From an uncultured Coriobacteriaceae bacterium (GTDB lineage: Bacteria > Actinomycetota > Coriobacteriia > Coriobacteriales > Eggerthellaceae), in assembly GCA_900550385.1 (NCBI GenBank), contig URRZ01000012.1:1-36039 (forward strand): a DNA stretch of 36,039 bases. The letters run 5' to 3'. The first letter of the stretch is position 1, and each line of letters starts with the position of its first letter. Both the position numbers and the translations under genes were made by a program. The notes under the pieces are model-generated. The model saw only the letters and a list, made by a program, of their open reading frames with translations. It searched no databases and was not told where the DNA came from. Shown here in pieces: positions 1-9,965 of the stretch.

Positions 1-1563
<1,563 letters not shown>

Positions 1564-1648
1564 GTCTTGGAGCCGTCCCTTCGTCTTGGCGCGGCAGGGC
1601 GCTGCCGCGATGTCCGGAGCGATGCCGGAATGAGTTCAAACAGCATCA

Positions 1649-1670
1649 TGCTATCACATGCGCGATAGCA
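1649..1670. repeat. 7-bp inverted repeat upstream of secA
   Basis: TGCTATC and GATAGCA flank an 8-nt spacer in the gap between the SARP regulator gene and secA. There is no clear T-run on either side, so a terminator is not well supported. It could equally be an operator of secA. No function is assigned. Confidence 0.35.
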
Positions 1671-1767
1671 CCAACGGAATTACACACATGGCGGGCAGGC
1701 GGCGCCCATCGCGCGCCCTCGCCCGCCTTCCCCGCCCTCCGCCTGCGAAAACGGCGGGGCTGCCGCG

Positions 1768-4380
1768 TCAGAAATCCACGCCGTCCTCCTCCTCGATGAT
1801 GCTGCGGTACAGGGCCATGGTGTCCAGCGACGGGTCGATCCCCAGCTCGTCTGCGAGCGCGCGGCGGCAATCGAAGTAGGTCGCCAGAGCCGACGCCCTC
1901 TGGCCGGCCGCGACCTGCGCCTCCATCATGGCGACATAGACGTCCTCGCGCAGCCGGTTGCGCGCCAGCGCGGCGCGCGCGAACCACAGCCCCTCCTGCG
2001 TGCGCCCCTGCGCGACCAGGCGGCGCGACGCGCCGACCAGCGAGTCGACCAGACGGGCGCGGCATTCGGCGCGCATGCGCTCTATCGGCTCGGTCCCCTT
2101 CTCTCCCGGGAGGAGTTCCCCCGAGAAGCGGTGCTCTATCTCGGAGGAGAGCCGCGCCCACCCGTCGGTGTCCATCGATCCGAACAGGAGGGTCCGGCAC
2201 ACGTCGTCGAAATCCACGATGTCGCTTCGCAGCAGGCCGCCCTCCAGGCGGCAGGCGTTCTGCTGCCGTATGAGGTAGGGGCAGGTCCCGTCGGGAAGGG
2301 CGAGCGCCTTGCGCAGCAGCGACCAGATGGTGTAGAAGTTCTTGCGCGTCGAGGCGCCGGCCGCGTCGGGCCACATCGCGGCCATCAGGCGATCGCGCGA
2401 GATGTCGCGCCCCCTGCCCATGACCAGCAGGGACAGCAGCGTCTTCACCTTCTGGCGCCGCAGCTTCGCCGGGTCCACCTTCTCGTCTCCGATGAACGCC
2501 TCCAAGCCGCCGAACACGTTCACGGTCAACAGGGGCGCGCCGGCCGCCCCGGGCCGCTCCCCGACGCGGTAGCGCCCGTCCAAGAAGGCGTCGGGGTGCG
2601 TCGCCGCGTATTCGGCCCGCCACCGCTCGTCCTCGCGGCGGCGGCGCTCCAGCTCGCGGCGCTGCGACATAACGACGGCCTCGGCATCCCGGGCCGCGCG
2701 GACGGCGGAGGGGCTGTCCAGGGGATCGCGTTCGGGCGCGAAGCCAGTGGAGCGGACGAACCCCTCCCACATCAGGCACGCCAAAGCCGCGAATGCGTCC
2801 GGCGCGCGCCCCTGCGCATCCTCGATCCGCCCCCCGACAAGGCGCGCGGCATCGCGCACCACGCCCCAGCCGGCGCTTTCGCCGTCGGAAGCGCCCCCGT
2901 CGCCTTCGGGCGCCATGCCGGCGGGCGGCCGGCTCGCGTCCTCGAACAGCCAAAGCGCGGCGATCGACAGCGCGTCGGGATGCGCCCTCCCGGCGCTCCA
3001 ATAGCCCCAGAGCTCGCGCGCCCGCGCCGGTGGGACCCGCGCCGCATCCCACATCGCCGCGAGGGGCCGCGTCCAGCGCGCGACGGGAAGCCCCTCGGAC
3101 CCATCGGCGGGAAACGGCTGGGACGCCCATCCCCCAAGGCGGCTCGCGGCATCCGCGCGTTCCTTCCCCAGCCCCAGGCGGGCGATCGCCAAAAGGCCCA
3201 TGACCTGCGGGCCCTCCGATCGGGACGCCGCCGCCTTGCGCGCGTGGCGGCACGCCGCCTCGGCATCGCCGAGGAACGCGGCGCGCCACGCCTCGCCGGC
3301 TTCCAGCTCGCCGCCCCGCGAGCGTCCCCCGCGCCCCAGATGGGCGGCGAGGTCGCTCGCCGGCAGGAAGCACGCCTGGCGCGCAAGCGCGGCCGCCCGC
3401 CCTGCGAGCCAATCCGCCTTCGCCTCGCGCGGGCACAGGGCGCCCACCAGCCCGCAGGCGCGGCTTCCCTCCCCGCGCGCCAGCAGCACGTCGGCGATGC
3501 CGCACGCCAAAGACGTCCGATCGGCGAAGCACGACCTGCCGGCCGCCGCATCGAGCTTCCCGGAAAACGCCCGCGCTATGTCCTCCGGATCGAACGGCGG
3601 GGCGCTGAAGCCGCCGCTTCGCAGGTCGATGCGCAGGAACGGGTATTCCTCCGAAAGGATGCGGACGGGCTCCTCGCCCCCGGCCTCGAACGCGCCCAGA
3701 TCGTCGATCGATCCCTCGACGAGCGCCAGCATCACCACCATCGCCAGCACCAAATCGGACGGCAACTCCTCCTTGGCGATGCCCGAGAGGAAGGCGCCGG
3801 GCGCCGCTCCCCTGCCCCAGCGCAGACCCGGGACGCGCGAGGCGCTGCCTGGAGCCTCCTCCGAGAAAGCGGCGTCGATGCCCAACGCGAGCTCGTCGTC
3901 GGAGACCAGAAGATCCGACGGGCCCAGCTTCAGCCGGTCCTTCTGGAGCGAGGCGTAGGCATCGCAGGAAGGCGCGCAGCAGGCGATGACCTCGCATCCG
4001 GCGCGCATGAGGCCGTCGATCTCGCGGGAGAGGGCGCGCGCCCGCTCGGAGCCGAGCGGGGGAAGGTCGTCGATCACCGCCAAGGCGGCGTGCCCGTCGA
4101 CCTTGAGCAGCCCCGCGGCGATGACGCCGGAGTCCAAGTCGCGCAGGAAGCACGGGCTTTTGGCGTTCAGCCACATCACGTGCTCGAACGCGAACACGGT
4201 ATCGGCGTAGCCGAAGGCCAGGCTCGTCTTCCCGAACCCGTCGGGGGCGACGATGAAGCGGGCGACGGCGCGATCGCGCAGAAGGCGCGCGATGAGATCG
4301 GGTCGGTGGAAGCAGCGGAGCGAGGCGAGGTGCCGGGGACGGCGTCCGACGCATGCGGAAGATTCGAGATACGTCGACAT
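1768..4380 (-). CDS. Large transcriptional regulator: MalT/LuxR-type ATPase N-terminus with C-terminal SARP winged helix and BTAD domain
   Basis: This is a putative ATP-dependent transcriptional activator of 870 residues. Residues 45-52 (APDGFGKT) are a Walker A loop of the MalT/LuxR ATPase type, and AVIDDLPPL near residue 100 is a Walker B-like strand. A long helical middle region, possibly TPR-like, follows. From about residue 613 (LLTVNVFGGLEAFIGDEKVD) there is an OmpR-like winged helix of SARP proteins. The last 150 residues look like the bacterial transcriptional activation domain (RFSGELLPGE, ARAALARNRLREDVYVAMM). In AfsR-type SARPs the DNA-binding part is N-terminal; here it is C-terminal. 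The ATG at 4380 follows an AAAGG ribosome binding site. The gene is divergent from the P1 peptidase, a possible target. The ligand is unknown. Confidence 0.85.
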   Translation of the reverse strand: MSTYLESSACVGRRPRHLASLRCFHRPDLIARLLRDRAVARFIVAPDGFGKTSLAFGYADTVFAFEHVMWLNAKSPCFLRDLDSGVIAAGLLKVDGHAALAVIDDLPPLGSERARALSREIDGLMRAGCEVIACCAPSCDAYASLQKDRLKLGPSDLLVSDDELALGIDAAFSEEAPGSASRVPGLRWGRGAAPGAFLSGIAKEELPSDLVLAMVVMLALVEGSIDDLGAFEAGGEEPVRILSEEYPFLRIDLRSGGFSAPPFDPEDIARAFSGKLDAAAGRSCFADRTSLACGIADVLLARGEGSRACGLVGALCPREAKADWLAGRAAALARQACFLPASDLAAHLGRGGRSRGGELEAGEAWRAAFLGDAEAACRHARKAAASRSEGPQVMGLLAIARLGLGKERADAASRLGGWASQPFPADGSEGLPVARWTRPLAAMWDAARVPPARARELWGYWSAGRAHPDALSIAALWLFEDASRPPAGMAPEGDGGASDGESAGWGVVRDAARLVGGRIEDAQGRAPDAFAALACLMWEGFVRSTGFAPERDPLDSPSAVRAARDAEAVVMSQRRELERRRREDERWRAEYAATHPDAFLDGRYRVGERPGAAGAPLLTVNVFGGLEAFIGDEKVDPAKLRRQKVKTLLSLLVMGRGRDISRDRLMAAMWPDAAGASTRKNFYTIWSLLRKALALPDGTCPYLIRQQNACRLEGGLLRSDIVDFDDVCRTLLFGSMDTDGWARLSSEIEHRFSGELLPGEKGTEPIERMRAECRARLVDSLVGASRRLVAQGRTQEGLWFARAALARNRLREDVYVAMMEAQVAAGQRASALATYFDCRRALADELGIDPSLDTMALYRSIIEEEDGVDF

Positions 4381-4424
4381 GCGTGCGACCTTTCACGGGT
4401 CCGCACAAGCGCCCAGACACCCCG

Positions 4425-4453
4425 ATTGTACCCCTCCCCGAAGCGCCGGGCAA
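4425..4453 (-). promoter_or_regulatory. Promoter of the SARP regulator gene
   Basis: On the minus strand there is a TTGCCC -35 (4448-4453), a 17-nt spacer and a TACAAT -10 (4425-4430). It lies 45 nt upstream of the start codon. Confidence 0.6.
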
Positions 4454-4486
4454 CACGGGCGCCGCATGCATGCCCCGCCGAATCCC

Positions 4487-4517
4487 TTGCGCGGAAGGCG
4501 GGGCGCGGTACTACAAT
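4487..4517 (+). promoter_or_regulatory. Possible promoter of the P1 peptidase gene
   Basis: There is a TACAAT -10 at 4512-4517 with a poor TTGCGC -35 19 nt away. The weak -35 would fit an activator-dependent promoter, and the divergent SARP regulator is the obvious candidate. That link is inference only. A start site near 4524 makes the in-frame ATG at 4516 unusable and supports the start at 4552. Confidence 0.4.
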
Positions 4518-4551
4518 GGCAAAGGAAGGAAACGACGCCCGAGGAGAAGAC

Positions 4552-5526
4552 ATGCTGAGCAAAGCCGATCTAGCCGCCCTGCCGGCATTCCGCGCCGCCC
4601 ACGCCCACGACAAGGGCGCCGGCACCGGATGCACCGTCATCGTCGCCCCCGAAGGGGCCGTCTGCGGCGTCGACGTGAGAGGGGGCGGGCCCGCCACGCG
4701 GGAGACCGACCTCCTGCGCCCGGAGAACATGATCCAGAAGGTCCACGCGGTGGTGCTCTCGGGCGGCAGCGCCTTCGGGCTGGAGGCGTCGTGCGGCGTT
4801 ATGGAGGCGCTTGCCGAGCGGGGCATCGGATTCGAGCTCGGCGGCGCGCACGTGCCCATCGTGGCGGGGGCCTGCCTGTTCGACCTGCTGGTCGGGAAGA
4901 ACGCCCATCCGGACAAGGCGATGGGGCGCGCCGCGGCGATCGAGGCGCTGGCGGGCGGCGGCACCCTTGCGGAAGGCAACGTCGGAGCCGGCTGCGGCGC
5001 GAGCGTGGGAAAGCTCCTCGGAGCGGAACGGGCCATGAAGTCGGGCTTCGGGACGGCGGGCCTGCGACGGGGGGATCTGGCATGCGTGGCGCTCGTTGCC
5101 GTAAACGCCTTGGGGCACGTGATCGGCCCAGACGGCGTGCAGATAGCAGGAACCCGCGCTGACGACGGCGGAATCCTCGACCCGCTCGATGCGTTCGAAC
5201 GCTCGGTCGAGCTGGCTGCCGGGCGGCCCCCCGCCACCACGAACACCACCATCAGCTGCGTGCTCACCAACGCCCGCATCACCAAAGCACAGGCGACGAA
5301 AACCGCCTCGTGCGTGCACGATGCCTACGCCCGCGCCATCAAGCCGGTCCACACGCTCAACGACGGCGACACCGTGTTCGCCTGCGCCTCGGGCGAGGTG
5401 GATGCCGACCCTGATGCAGTCTCGGTGCTCGCCACCGAGGCCATGCAGCGCGCGATCGAGCGCGCCGTCTCCTGCGCCGAAGGCGCCTACGGATTGCCGG
5501 CCGCACGCGACCTGAGGATCCGCTAG
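4552..5526 (+). CDS. P1-family (DmpA/BapA-like, MEROPS S58) peptidase
   Basis: This 324-residue protein belongs to the family of L-aminopeptidase/D-esterase and beta-peptidyl aminopeptidases. These are N-terminal-nucleophile hydrolases that cut themselves into two chains. The family hallmarks are visible: the glycine-rich VVLSGGSAFGLEAS segment, GNVGAGCGASVGK, and the segment ATTNTTISCVLTNA, in which N231-T232 is the likely self-cleavage site with Thr as nucleophile. There is no signal peptide, so it is cytoplasmic. The ATG at 4552 has a good GAGGAG site 5 nt upstream; an in-frame ATG at 4516 lacks one. Its natural substrate cannot be told from sequence. It is convergent with rsfS. Confidence 0.9.
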   Translation: MLSKADLAALPAFRAAHAHDKGAGTGCTVIVAPEGAVCGVDVRGGGPATRETDLLRPENMIQKVHAVVLSGGSAFGLEASCGVMEALAERGIGFELGGAHVPIVAGACLFDLLVGKNAHPDKAMGRAAAIEALAGGGTLAEGNVGAGCGASVGKLLGAERAMKSGFGTAGLRRGDLACVALVAVNALGHVIGPDGVQIAGTRADDGGILDPLDAFERSVELAAGRPPATTNTTISCVLTNARITKAQATKTASCVHDAYARAIKPVHTLNDGDTVFACASGEVDADPDAVSVLATEAMQRAIERAVSCAEGAYGLPAARDLRIR

Positions 5527-5560
5527 CGCCTCCGCGCGAAAGCGGGGAAAGAAAGGCCCC

Positions 5561-6031
5561 TTAGCGCTCCAACATCTTGGAAATACGGTCGGAGTACTGC
5601 ACGCCGTCCAAGCCCGCCTCGGCGGCGAGGTCGATCACAGGCGCGTCGTTCCACAGCTCCTCCAAGCGGTAGTACTCGCGCGCCTCGGGCATGAACACGT
5701 GCACCACGACATCGCCGTAGTCGAGCAGCGACCACGATCCGTCGCGGCTGTCCTCGGTATGGCTGGGCTTGACGCCGGCCTGCTCGCGCAGCGCGTCCTC
5801 GATCTCGTCGATGATCGCCTCGACCTGGCGGGAGTTCGCCGCCGTCACGATCACGAAGTAGTCGGTGATGCTCACCAGCTCCCGCACATCCTGCACGAGG
5901 ATGTCGGAGGCCTTCTTCCCATCGGCCGCGCGCGCCGCGATGAGCGCGCATTCGCGCGAGAACGCCTGCTTGGCGTCCGCCGCCTCGGATGCGGTGCCCT
6001 CCTGGGTTTCCTCGATGCCGTTTTCCACCAT
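5561..6031 (-). CDS. rsfS: Ribosome silencing factor RsfS
   Basis: RsfS (DUF143/Iojap family) binds ribosomal protein L14 and blocks joining of the 30S and 50S subunits when nutrients are short. The 156-residue protein carries the family core: KASDILVQDVRELVSITDYFVI, then SWSLLDYGDVVVHVF near the end. An N-terminal stretch of about 30 residues (GIEETQEGTASEAADAKQAF) is rich in acidic residues and alanine and precedes the fold. The ATG at 6031 follows AGAGGA at 5 nt; longer in-frame starts would run into yqeK. It is the last gene of the obgE-proB-proA-nadD-yqeK-rsfS run. Co-occurrence with nadD and yqeK is the usual bacterial arrangement and supports the call. Confidence 0.93.
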   Translation of the reverse strand: MVENGIEETQEGTASEAADAKQAFSRECALIAARAADGKKASDILVQDVRELVSITDYFVIVTAANSRQVEAIIDEIEDALREQAGVKPSHTEDSRDGSWSLLDYGDVVVHVFMPEAREYYRLEELWNDAPVIDLAAEAGLDGVQYSDRISKMLER

Positions 6032-6045
6032 GCGATTCCTCTTTC

Positions 6046-6708
6046 CTATCTTTCCGCCCGCCGGGCGATGCAATGGTTCCAAACTTCCAGCGATTTCGGA
6101 TGGATGAAACGCCTTCTGTCGATAAGGTTAGCAAAGACGTGCGCCGCGACGTCGACGAAAAGCTCCTCCAGCGATTCTTTTTCCGGAAGAGCACGCAATT
6201 CGTCCACACCGGGGAAGTCGCGGCCGGGCTCTATGACGTCGGCGATGTAGACGATCATGTCCAGATCGCTCATCTCGGTCGCTCCGGCGGTGTGCTTCTC
6301 AATGGCGCTGATCACGTCGGGGGGTATCTCCGGGAAGCGGCGCGCGAGGGCGACCGCCGCCGTGGGGCCGTGGAGGAGCTGGGGCATGCGCTCCAAAAGG
6401 AACGGATCGACCTCGAGCCCGAGTTCCGCCACGCGCTCGCGGATGCCGGCGTCGTCGTACCCCTTGTCCCAATCGTGCAGCAGGCCGGCAAGGCGGGCCT
6501 TGCGCCGATCGGCTCCGTAGAGCCCGGCGAGGCGCTCGGACGTTTCGGCGACCCCCAGGCAATGGCGGTAGCGGCTCGTCTTCGGAAGGCGCGCCTTGAG
6601 CTCCGCCCGGCGAGCCTCGTAGAACCCGTCGGACAAAGCGCCCTTCCCCTCCATGGAGGCCTCCCCCGCCGCAGCGGCGGCCACGCCCCCCCTATCCGGA
6701 CTAGGCAT
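6046..6708 (-). CDS. yqeK: YqeK-type HD-domain hydrolase (symmetrical Ap4A hydrolase)
   Basis: YqeK proteins are HD-superfamily metal-dependent hydrolases that split diadenosine tetraphosphate symmetrically into two ADP. The metal-binding residues are visible: H49 in YRHCLGV, H78-D79 in LLHDWDK, and the later HGPTAAV and YIADVIEPGRDF segments typical of this subfamily. The chosen ATG at 6708 overlaps the nadD stop codon (ATGCCTAG) and follows GGAGGGGG, indicating translational coupling. A downstream ATG (MEGKGAL) is possible, because the first 25 residues are low-complexity Ala/Gly. The product is about 220 residues. It sits between nadD and rsfS, the standard context. Confidence 0.92.
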   Translation of the reverse strand: MPSPDRGGVAAAAAGEASMEGKGALSDGFYEARRAELKARLPKTSRYRHCLGVAETSERLAGLYGADRRKARLAGLLHDWDKGYDDAGIRERVAELGLEVDPFLLERMPQLLHGPTAAVALARRFPEIPPDVISAIEKHTAGATEMSDLDMIVYIADVIEPGRDFPGVDELRALPEKESLEELFVDVAAHVFANLIDRRRFIHPKSLEVWNHCIARRAER

Positions 6709-7423
6709 GATCCCCCTCCCGGTACAGCCCATGCGATTCGATGTAGTCCCTCACGCTCGCCATGGTGAGGTAGCGGATGGACTTGCCCGCCGCGACGCGC
6801 GCCCGCAGATCGCTCGACGAGATGGAAAGCGCCGTTGCCTCCATGTAGGCGACGTCGAAGTTGCCCGCATGCTCGATCTCCGCCCGCTTCTCCTCGGTAA
6901 GGGGGAACCCGGGCCGGGTGACCGCGATCAGCTTCGCGAGGCCGGCGATGGCGGCGCTCTCGCGCCATTTCACGATGCTGGCCACCGCATCGGCGCCGGT
7001 GATGAACCACAGTTCGACGTTCTCGGGGAGCAGGGCCTTCAATTCGCGCAGCGTGTCGACGGTGTAGGTGCGGCCCCCGCGGCGGATCTCGATGTCGCTC
7101 ACGTCGAACGCGGGGTTGTCCCTGACCGCGAGGCGGCACATCTCCAAACGGTCGGCGGCGGGGCTCACCGCGCGGTCGAGCTTGAACACGGGCATGCCCG
7201 CAGGCACGAAGACCACCGCGTCCAGCCCGATGGCCTCGCGCGCCTGCTCGGCGACGGCAAGATGCCCGATATGGATGGGGTCGAACGTGCCCCCCATGAT
7301 CCCCAAGTGGACCCGGGCGCCGTCGGCGCCGAGGGAGTCGAACCGCTCGCTGAACCCGGGCACCGAAGGCTTCCCCGACGTTCCCGACGGGGCGGCCATG
7401 CCCGCCGCTGCATCCCCCGCCAT
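6701..7423 (-). CDS. nadD: Nicotinate-nucleotide adenylyltransferase NadD
   Basis: NadD transfers AMP from ATP to nicotinic acid mononucleotide, giving deamido-NAD in NAD synthesis. The nucleotidyltransferase signature GIMGGTFDPIHIGHL is present with its HxGH core. So are PAGMPVFK, WFITGADAV, and the C-terminal SISSSDLR version of the ISSTxIR motif. About 25 extra residues precede the fold. The ATG at 7423 lies 1 nt past the proA stop codon, so translation is probably coupled. A start up to 24 nt further upstream, overlapping proA, cannot be excluded. The product is 240 residues with this start. It overlaps yqeK by 8 nt. Confidence 0.95.
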   Translation of the reverse strand: MAGDAAAGMAAPSGTSGKPSVPGFSERFDSLGADGARVHLGIMGGTFDPIHIGHLAVAEQAREAIGLDAVVFVPAGMPVFKLDRAVSPAADRLEMCRLAVRDNPAFDVSDIEIRRGGRTYTVDTLRELKALLPENVELWFITGADAVASIVKWRESAAIAGLAKLIAVTRPGFPLTEEKRAEIEHAGNFDVAYMEATALSISSSDLRARVAAGKSIRYLTMASVRDYIESHGLYREGDHA

Positions 7424-7424
7424 G

Positions 7425-8732
7425 CTAGGAGCGCACCTGCCCGTCACCGCGCAGGACGTACTTGTACGAGGTCAGCGCCTCGAGGGCGAACGGCCCGCGC
7501 GCATGGAGCTTCTGGGTGGAGATGCCGATCTCGGCGCCCATGCCGAACTGCCCGCCGTCGGTGAACGCGGTCGAGGCGTTGGCGTAGACGGCGGCGGCGT
7601 CCACCCGCGCGAGGAAGCGCTCGATGGCGGCGGCGCCTGCGGGATCCGACGGATCGGCGACGATGGCCTCGGAATGATGCGTTCCGTAGCGGTTGACGTG
7701 GTCGATCGCCTCCGCCGCGTCCTCCACGCATTTGACGGCGATCTCCGGCGCGAGGTACTCGGTCCCCCAATCCTCCTCGGAGGCGCGGTCGAGCCGGATC
7801 GCATCGCCGGCCTGCGCGAGCCGCTCCGCTACGGCGAAGGACACGTCGTCGCAATGCAGCGCGACGCCGTGGGACGCGAGCAGCGCGAGCATCTCCGGCA
7901 GGAACGCCTCGGCGATCGCGCGGTCGACCAGAAGCGTCTCCGCCGCGTTGCAGACGCCGTAGCGGCGGCACTTGGCGTTCTCGACGATGGAGCGCGCCAT
8001 GCCGAAATCCGCCGAGGAGTGGACGTACACGTGGCAGTTGCCGGTCCCCGTCTCGATGACCGGGACCTTCGAGCATTCGACGCAGTGGCTGATCAGCCCC
8101 GCCCCGCCTCGCGGGATGAGGACGTCCACGATTCCATGCAGCTGCATGAGCTCGTCGGTCGCCGCGCGATCGGTCGACGCCACGGAGCCGATGCAGCCTT
8201 CCGGCATACCGGCGGCGACGGCGGCGTCGTGCAGCACCTTGGAGATGGCCGCGTTGGAGCGCGCCGCCATGCTGCCCCCGCGCAGGACGCAGGCGTTGCC
8301 CGACTTCAAGCAGATGCCCGCGGCGTCGGCGGTGACGTTCGGACGGGCCTCGTACACGACGGCGACCACGCCCAGCGGGACGCTGACGCGCTCAAGCGAG
8401 ATCCCGTTGTACATGGAGCGGCGCTCCTGGACCTTGCCCAGCGGATCGGGGAGCGCCACCAGATCCTCCAGCGCCGCCGCCATCGACTCGACGCGCGATC
8501 CGTCCAGCATGAGGCGGTCGAGCAGGCTCTCCTTGGTGCCCGCGTCGCGGGCTGCCTCCATGTCGAGCGCATTGGCCTCGACGATGACGGACGCGTGCTC
8601 GCGCAGCGCGCGGGCCATCGCGCGCAGGGCGCCGTCGCGCTCCGCCAGACTGGTCTGCCCCAGCTCGACGCTCGCGCACCGCGCCGCCTGAGCGATCCCC
8701 AGCACCTCGGCTTTGATCGTATCGTTCGACAT
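7425..8732 (-). CDS. proA: Gamma-glutamyl phosphate reductase ProA
   Basis: ProA reduces gamma-glutamyl phosphate with NADPH to glutamate-5-semialdehyde, the second step of proline synthesis. The 435-residue protein has the full aldehyde-dehydrogenase-like fold. It shows YEARPNVTADAAGICLKSGN, the glycine-rich VLIPRGGAGLI segment, and the catalytic cysteine C261 in RRYGVCNAAETL. The length is normal for the family. The ATG at 8732 follows GGGAGG at 9 nt. It is the neighbour of proB and ends 1 nt before nadD starts, so all are in one transcription unit. Confidence 0.97.
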   Translation of the reverse strand: MSNDTIKAEVLGIAQAARCASVELGQTSLAERDGALRAMARALREHASVIVEANALDMEAARDAGTKESLLDRLMLDGSRVESMAAALEDLVALPDPLGKVQERRSMYNGISLERVSVPLGVVAVVYEARPNVTADAAGICLKSGNACVLRGGSMAARSNAAISKVLHDAAVAAGMPEGCIGSVASTDRAATDELMQLHGIVDVLIPRGGAGLISHCVECSKVPVIETGTGNCHVYVHSSADFGMARSIVENAKCRRYGVCNAAETLLVDRAIAEAFLPEMLALLASHGVALHCDDVSFAVAERLAQAGDAIRLDRASEEDWGTEYLAPEIAVKCVEDAAEAIDHVNRYGTHHSEAIVADPSDPAGAAAIERFLARVDAAAVYANASTAFTDGGQFGMGAEIGISTQKLHARGPFALEALTSYKYVLRGDGQVRS

Positions 8733-8804
8733 CAGAGCAAACCTCCCATCGCGTTCGAAGCGCCCGCAGGCGCCTCTGCGGCGCCGGACGGCGGGCGCGG
8801 CTTC

Positions 8805-9965
8805 CTATTCGAATACCACGAGCTCGTCCCTGTGAACCAGGGGGCGCTCAGCCAGGTGGGCGAGCAGGCGGTTGCCCGCAAGCGTCTTCTGGTCGAGCCC
8901 TTCCGCAAGCTCCACTTCGTCGGAATCCGCAGACACCCTGCCGCGCGCGAACACATGCCCCGCGGCATCCAGGATGTCGACGATGTCTCCCGCATCGAAG
9001 CACCCTTCGACATTGACGACGCCCACCGCCAGAAGCGACGAGCCGCGCTCGATGAGGGCGGCCTTTGCCCCGTCATCGACGCGTAGCGCCCCGCGCGTCG
9101 CGTCCCCGAGGGCGATCCAGAGCTTCTTCGGGGTGATCTCGTGAGGCCGCTCGGATGCGGAGAACAACGTGCCGACCGGCTTCCCGCCCGCCGCATCGAC
9201 GACGACGTCGGCGCGGTTGCCGTTGCAGACCACGAGCGGTATGCCCGCGACCATCAGGACGCGCGCGGCCTTGATCTTGGTGATCATGCCGCCCGAGCCC
9301 ATGGCGGTGCCAGCGTCGCCGGCCGCTGCCAGGATGTCGGATCCTATGGCGTCGACATGCTCGATCAGGCGCGCATCGGGCACCTTCCGCGGGTTGGCGT
9401 CGAAAAGCCCGTCGATGTCGGAGAGGATCACCACCAGCTCCGCCTCCACCAAGCACGCCACCAACGCGGCGAGCGTGTCGTTGTCGCCGAAGCGGATCTG
9501 CTCGACCGAAACGGTGTCGTTCTCGTTGACGATGGGCACCACGCCCATGTCCAGCAGCCGGTCGAACGTGTCGCGCGCATGCAGGTACGCCGTGCGGTCG
9601 GCGGTGTCCCGGCGCGTCAGCAGCACCAGGGACGTGACGATGCCGTAGGGGGCCAGCGCCTCGGCGTATGCGGAGGTCAGAACGCCCTGCCCCACCGACG
9701 CCGCCGCCTGGAGGCTGGGGATGTCCCGGGGGCGCTCGCGGATGCCCAGCGCCTCGAGCCCGCTGGTGATGGCGGCGGAGGTGACGATGATGGGGTTCCA
9801 CCCCGCATCGCGGACGCGCTTCACCTGCTCGGCGATCTTGCCGAGGTAGTCGCGGTCGATGCGGCCCTCCGCCGTCGCGAGCGTGGAGGTGCCGATCTTC
9901 ACCACCAGCGGCCTGCGGCCGGCGCCTTTCGCCGCGCCCGCGCCGCCATGCGCGCGGCCGCTCAC
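8805..9965 (-). CDS. proB: Glutamate 5-kinase ProB with PUA domain
   Basis: ProB phosphorylates glutamate to gamma-glutamyl phosphate, the first and feedback-regulated step of proline synthesis. The amino-acid-kinase domain starts at RPLVVKIGTSTLA. It includes PIVNENDTVSVEQIRFGDND and GSGGMITKIKAARVLM. The last 110 residues form a PUA domain (WIALGDATRGALRVDDGAKAAL). The 386 residues match the two-domain class. The GTG start at 9965 overlaps the obgE stop codon (GTGA), so it is translationally coupled to obgE. An Ala/Gly-rich stretch of about 17 residues precedes the fold. ProA follows after 72 nt. Confidence 0.96.
   Translation of the reverse strand: MSGRAHGGAGAAKGAGRRPLVVKIGTSTLATAEGRIDRDYLGKIAEQVKRVRDAGWNPIIVTSAAITSGLEALGIRERPRDIPSLQAAASVGQGVLTSAYAEALAPYGIVTSLVLLTRRDTADRTAYLHARDTFDRLLDMGVVPIVNENDTVSVEQIRFGDNDTLAALVACLVEAELVVILSDIDGLFDANPRKVPDARLIEHVDAIGSDILAAAGDAGTAMGSGGMITKIKAARVLMVAGIPLVVCNGNRADVVVDAAGGKPVGTLFSASERPHEITPKKLWIALGDATRGALRVDDGAKAALIERGSSLLAVGVVNVEGCFDAGDIVDILDAAGHVFARGRVSADSDEVELAEGLDQKTLAGNRLLAHLAERPLVHRDELVVFE

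Noticed and set aside
4489..4508. GCGCGG direct repeats as a SARP binding site
   Set aside because: The spacing (14 nt) does not fit the usual 11-nt heptamer spacing, and such words are frequent in GC-rich DNA.
2131..4551. Very long plus-strand frame across the SARP gene leading into the P1 peptidase
   Set aside because: Only the part from 4552 has family similarity and a ribosome binding site. The upstream part is antisense to the SARP gene.
5527..5560. Bidirectional terminator between the P1 peptidase and rsfS
   Set aside because: Only a 4-bp GGGG/CCCC stem could be drawn and there is no T-run.
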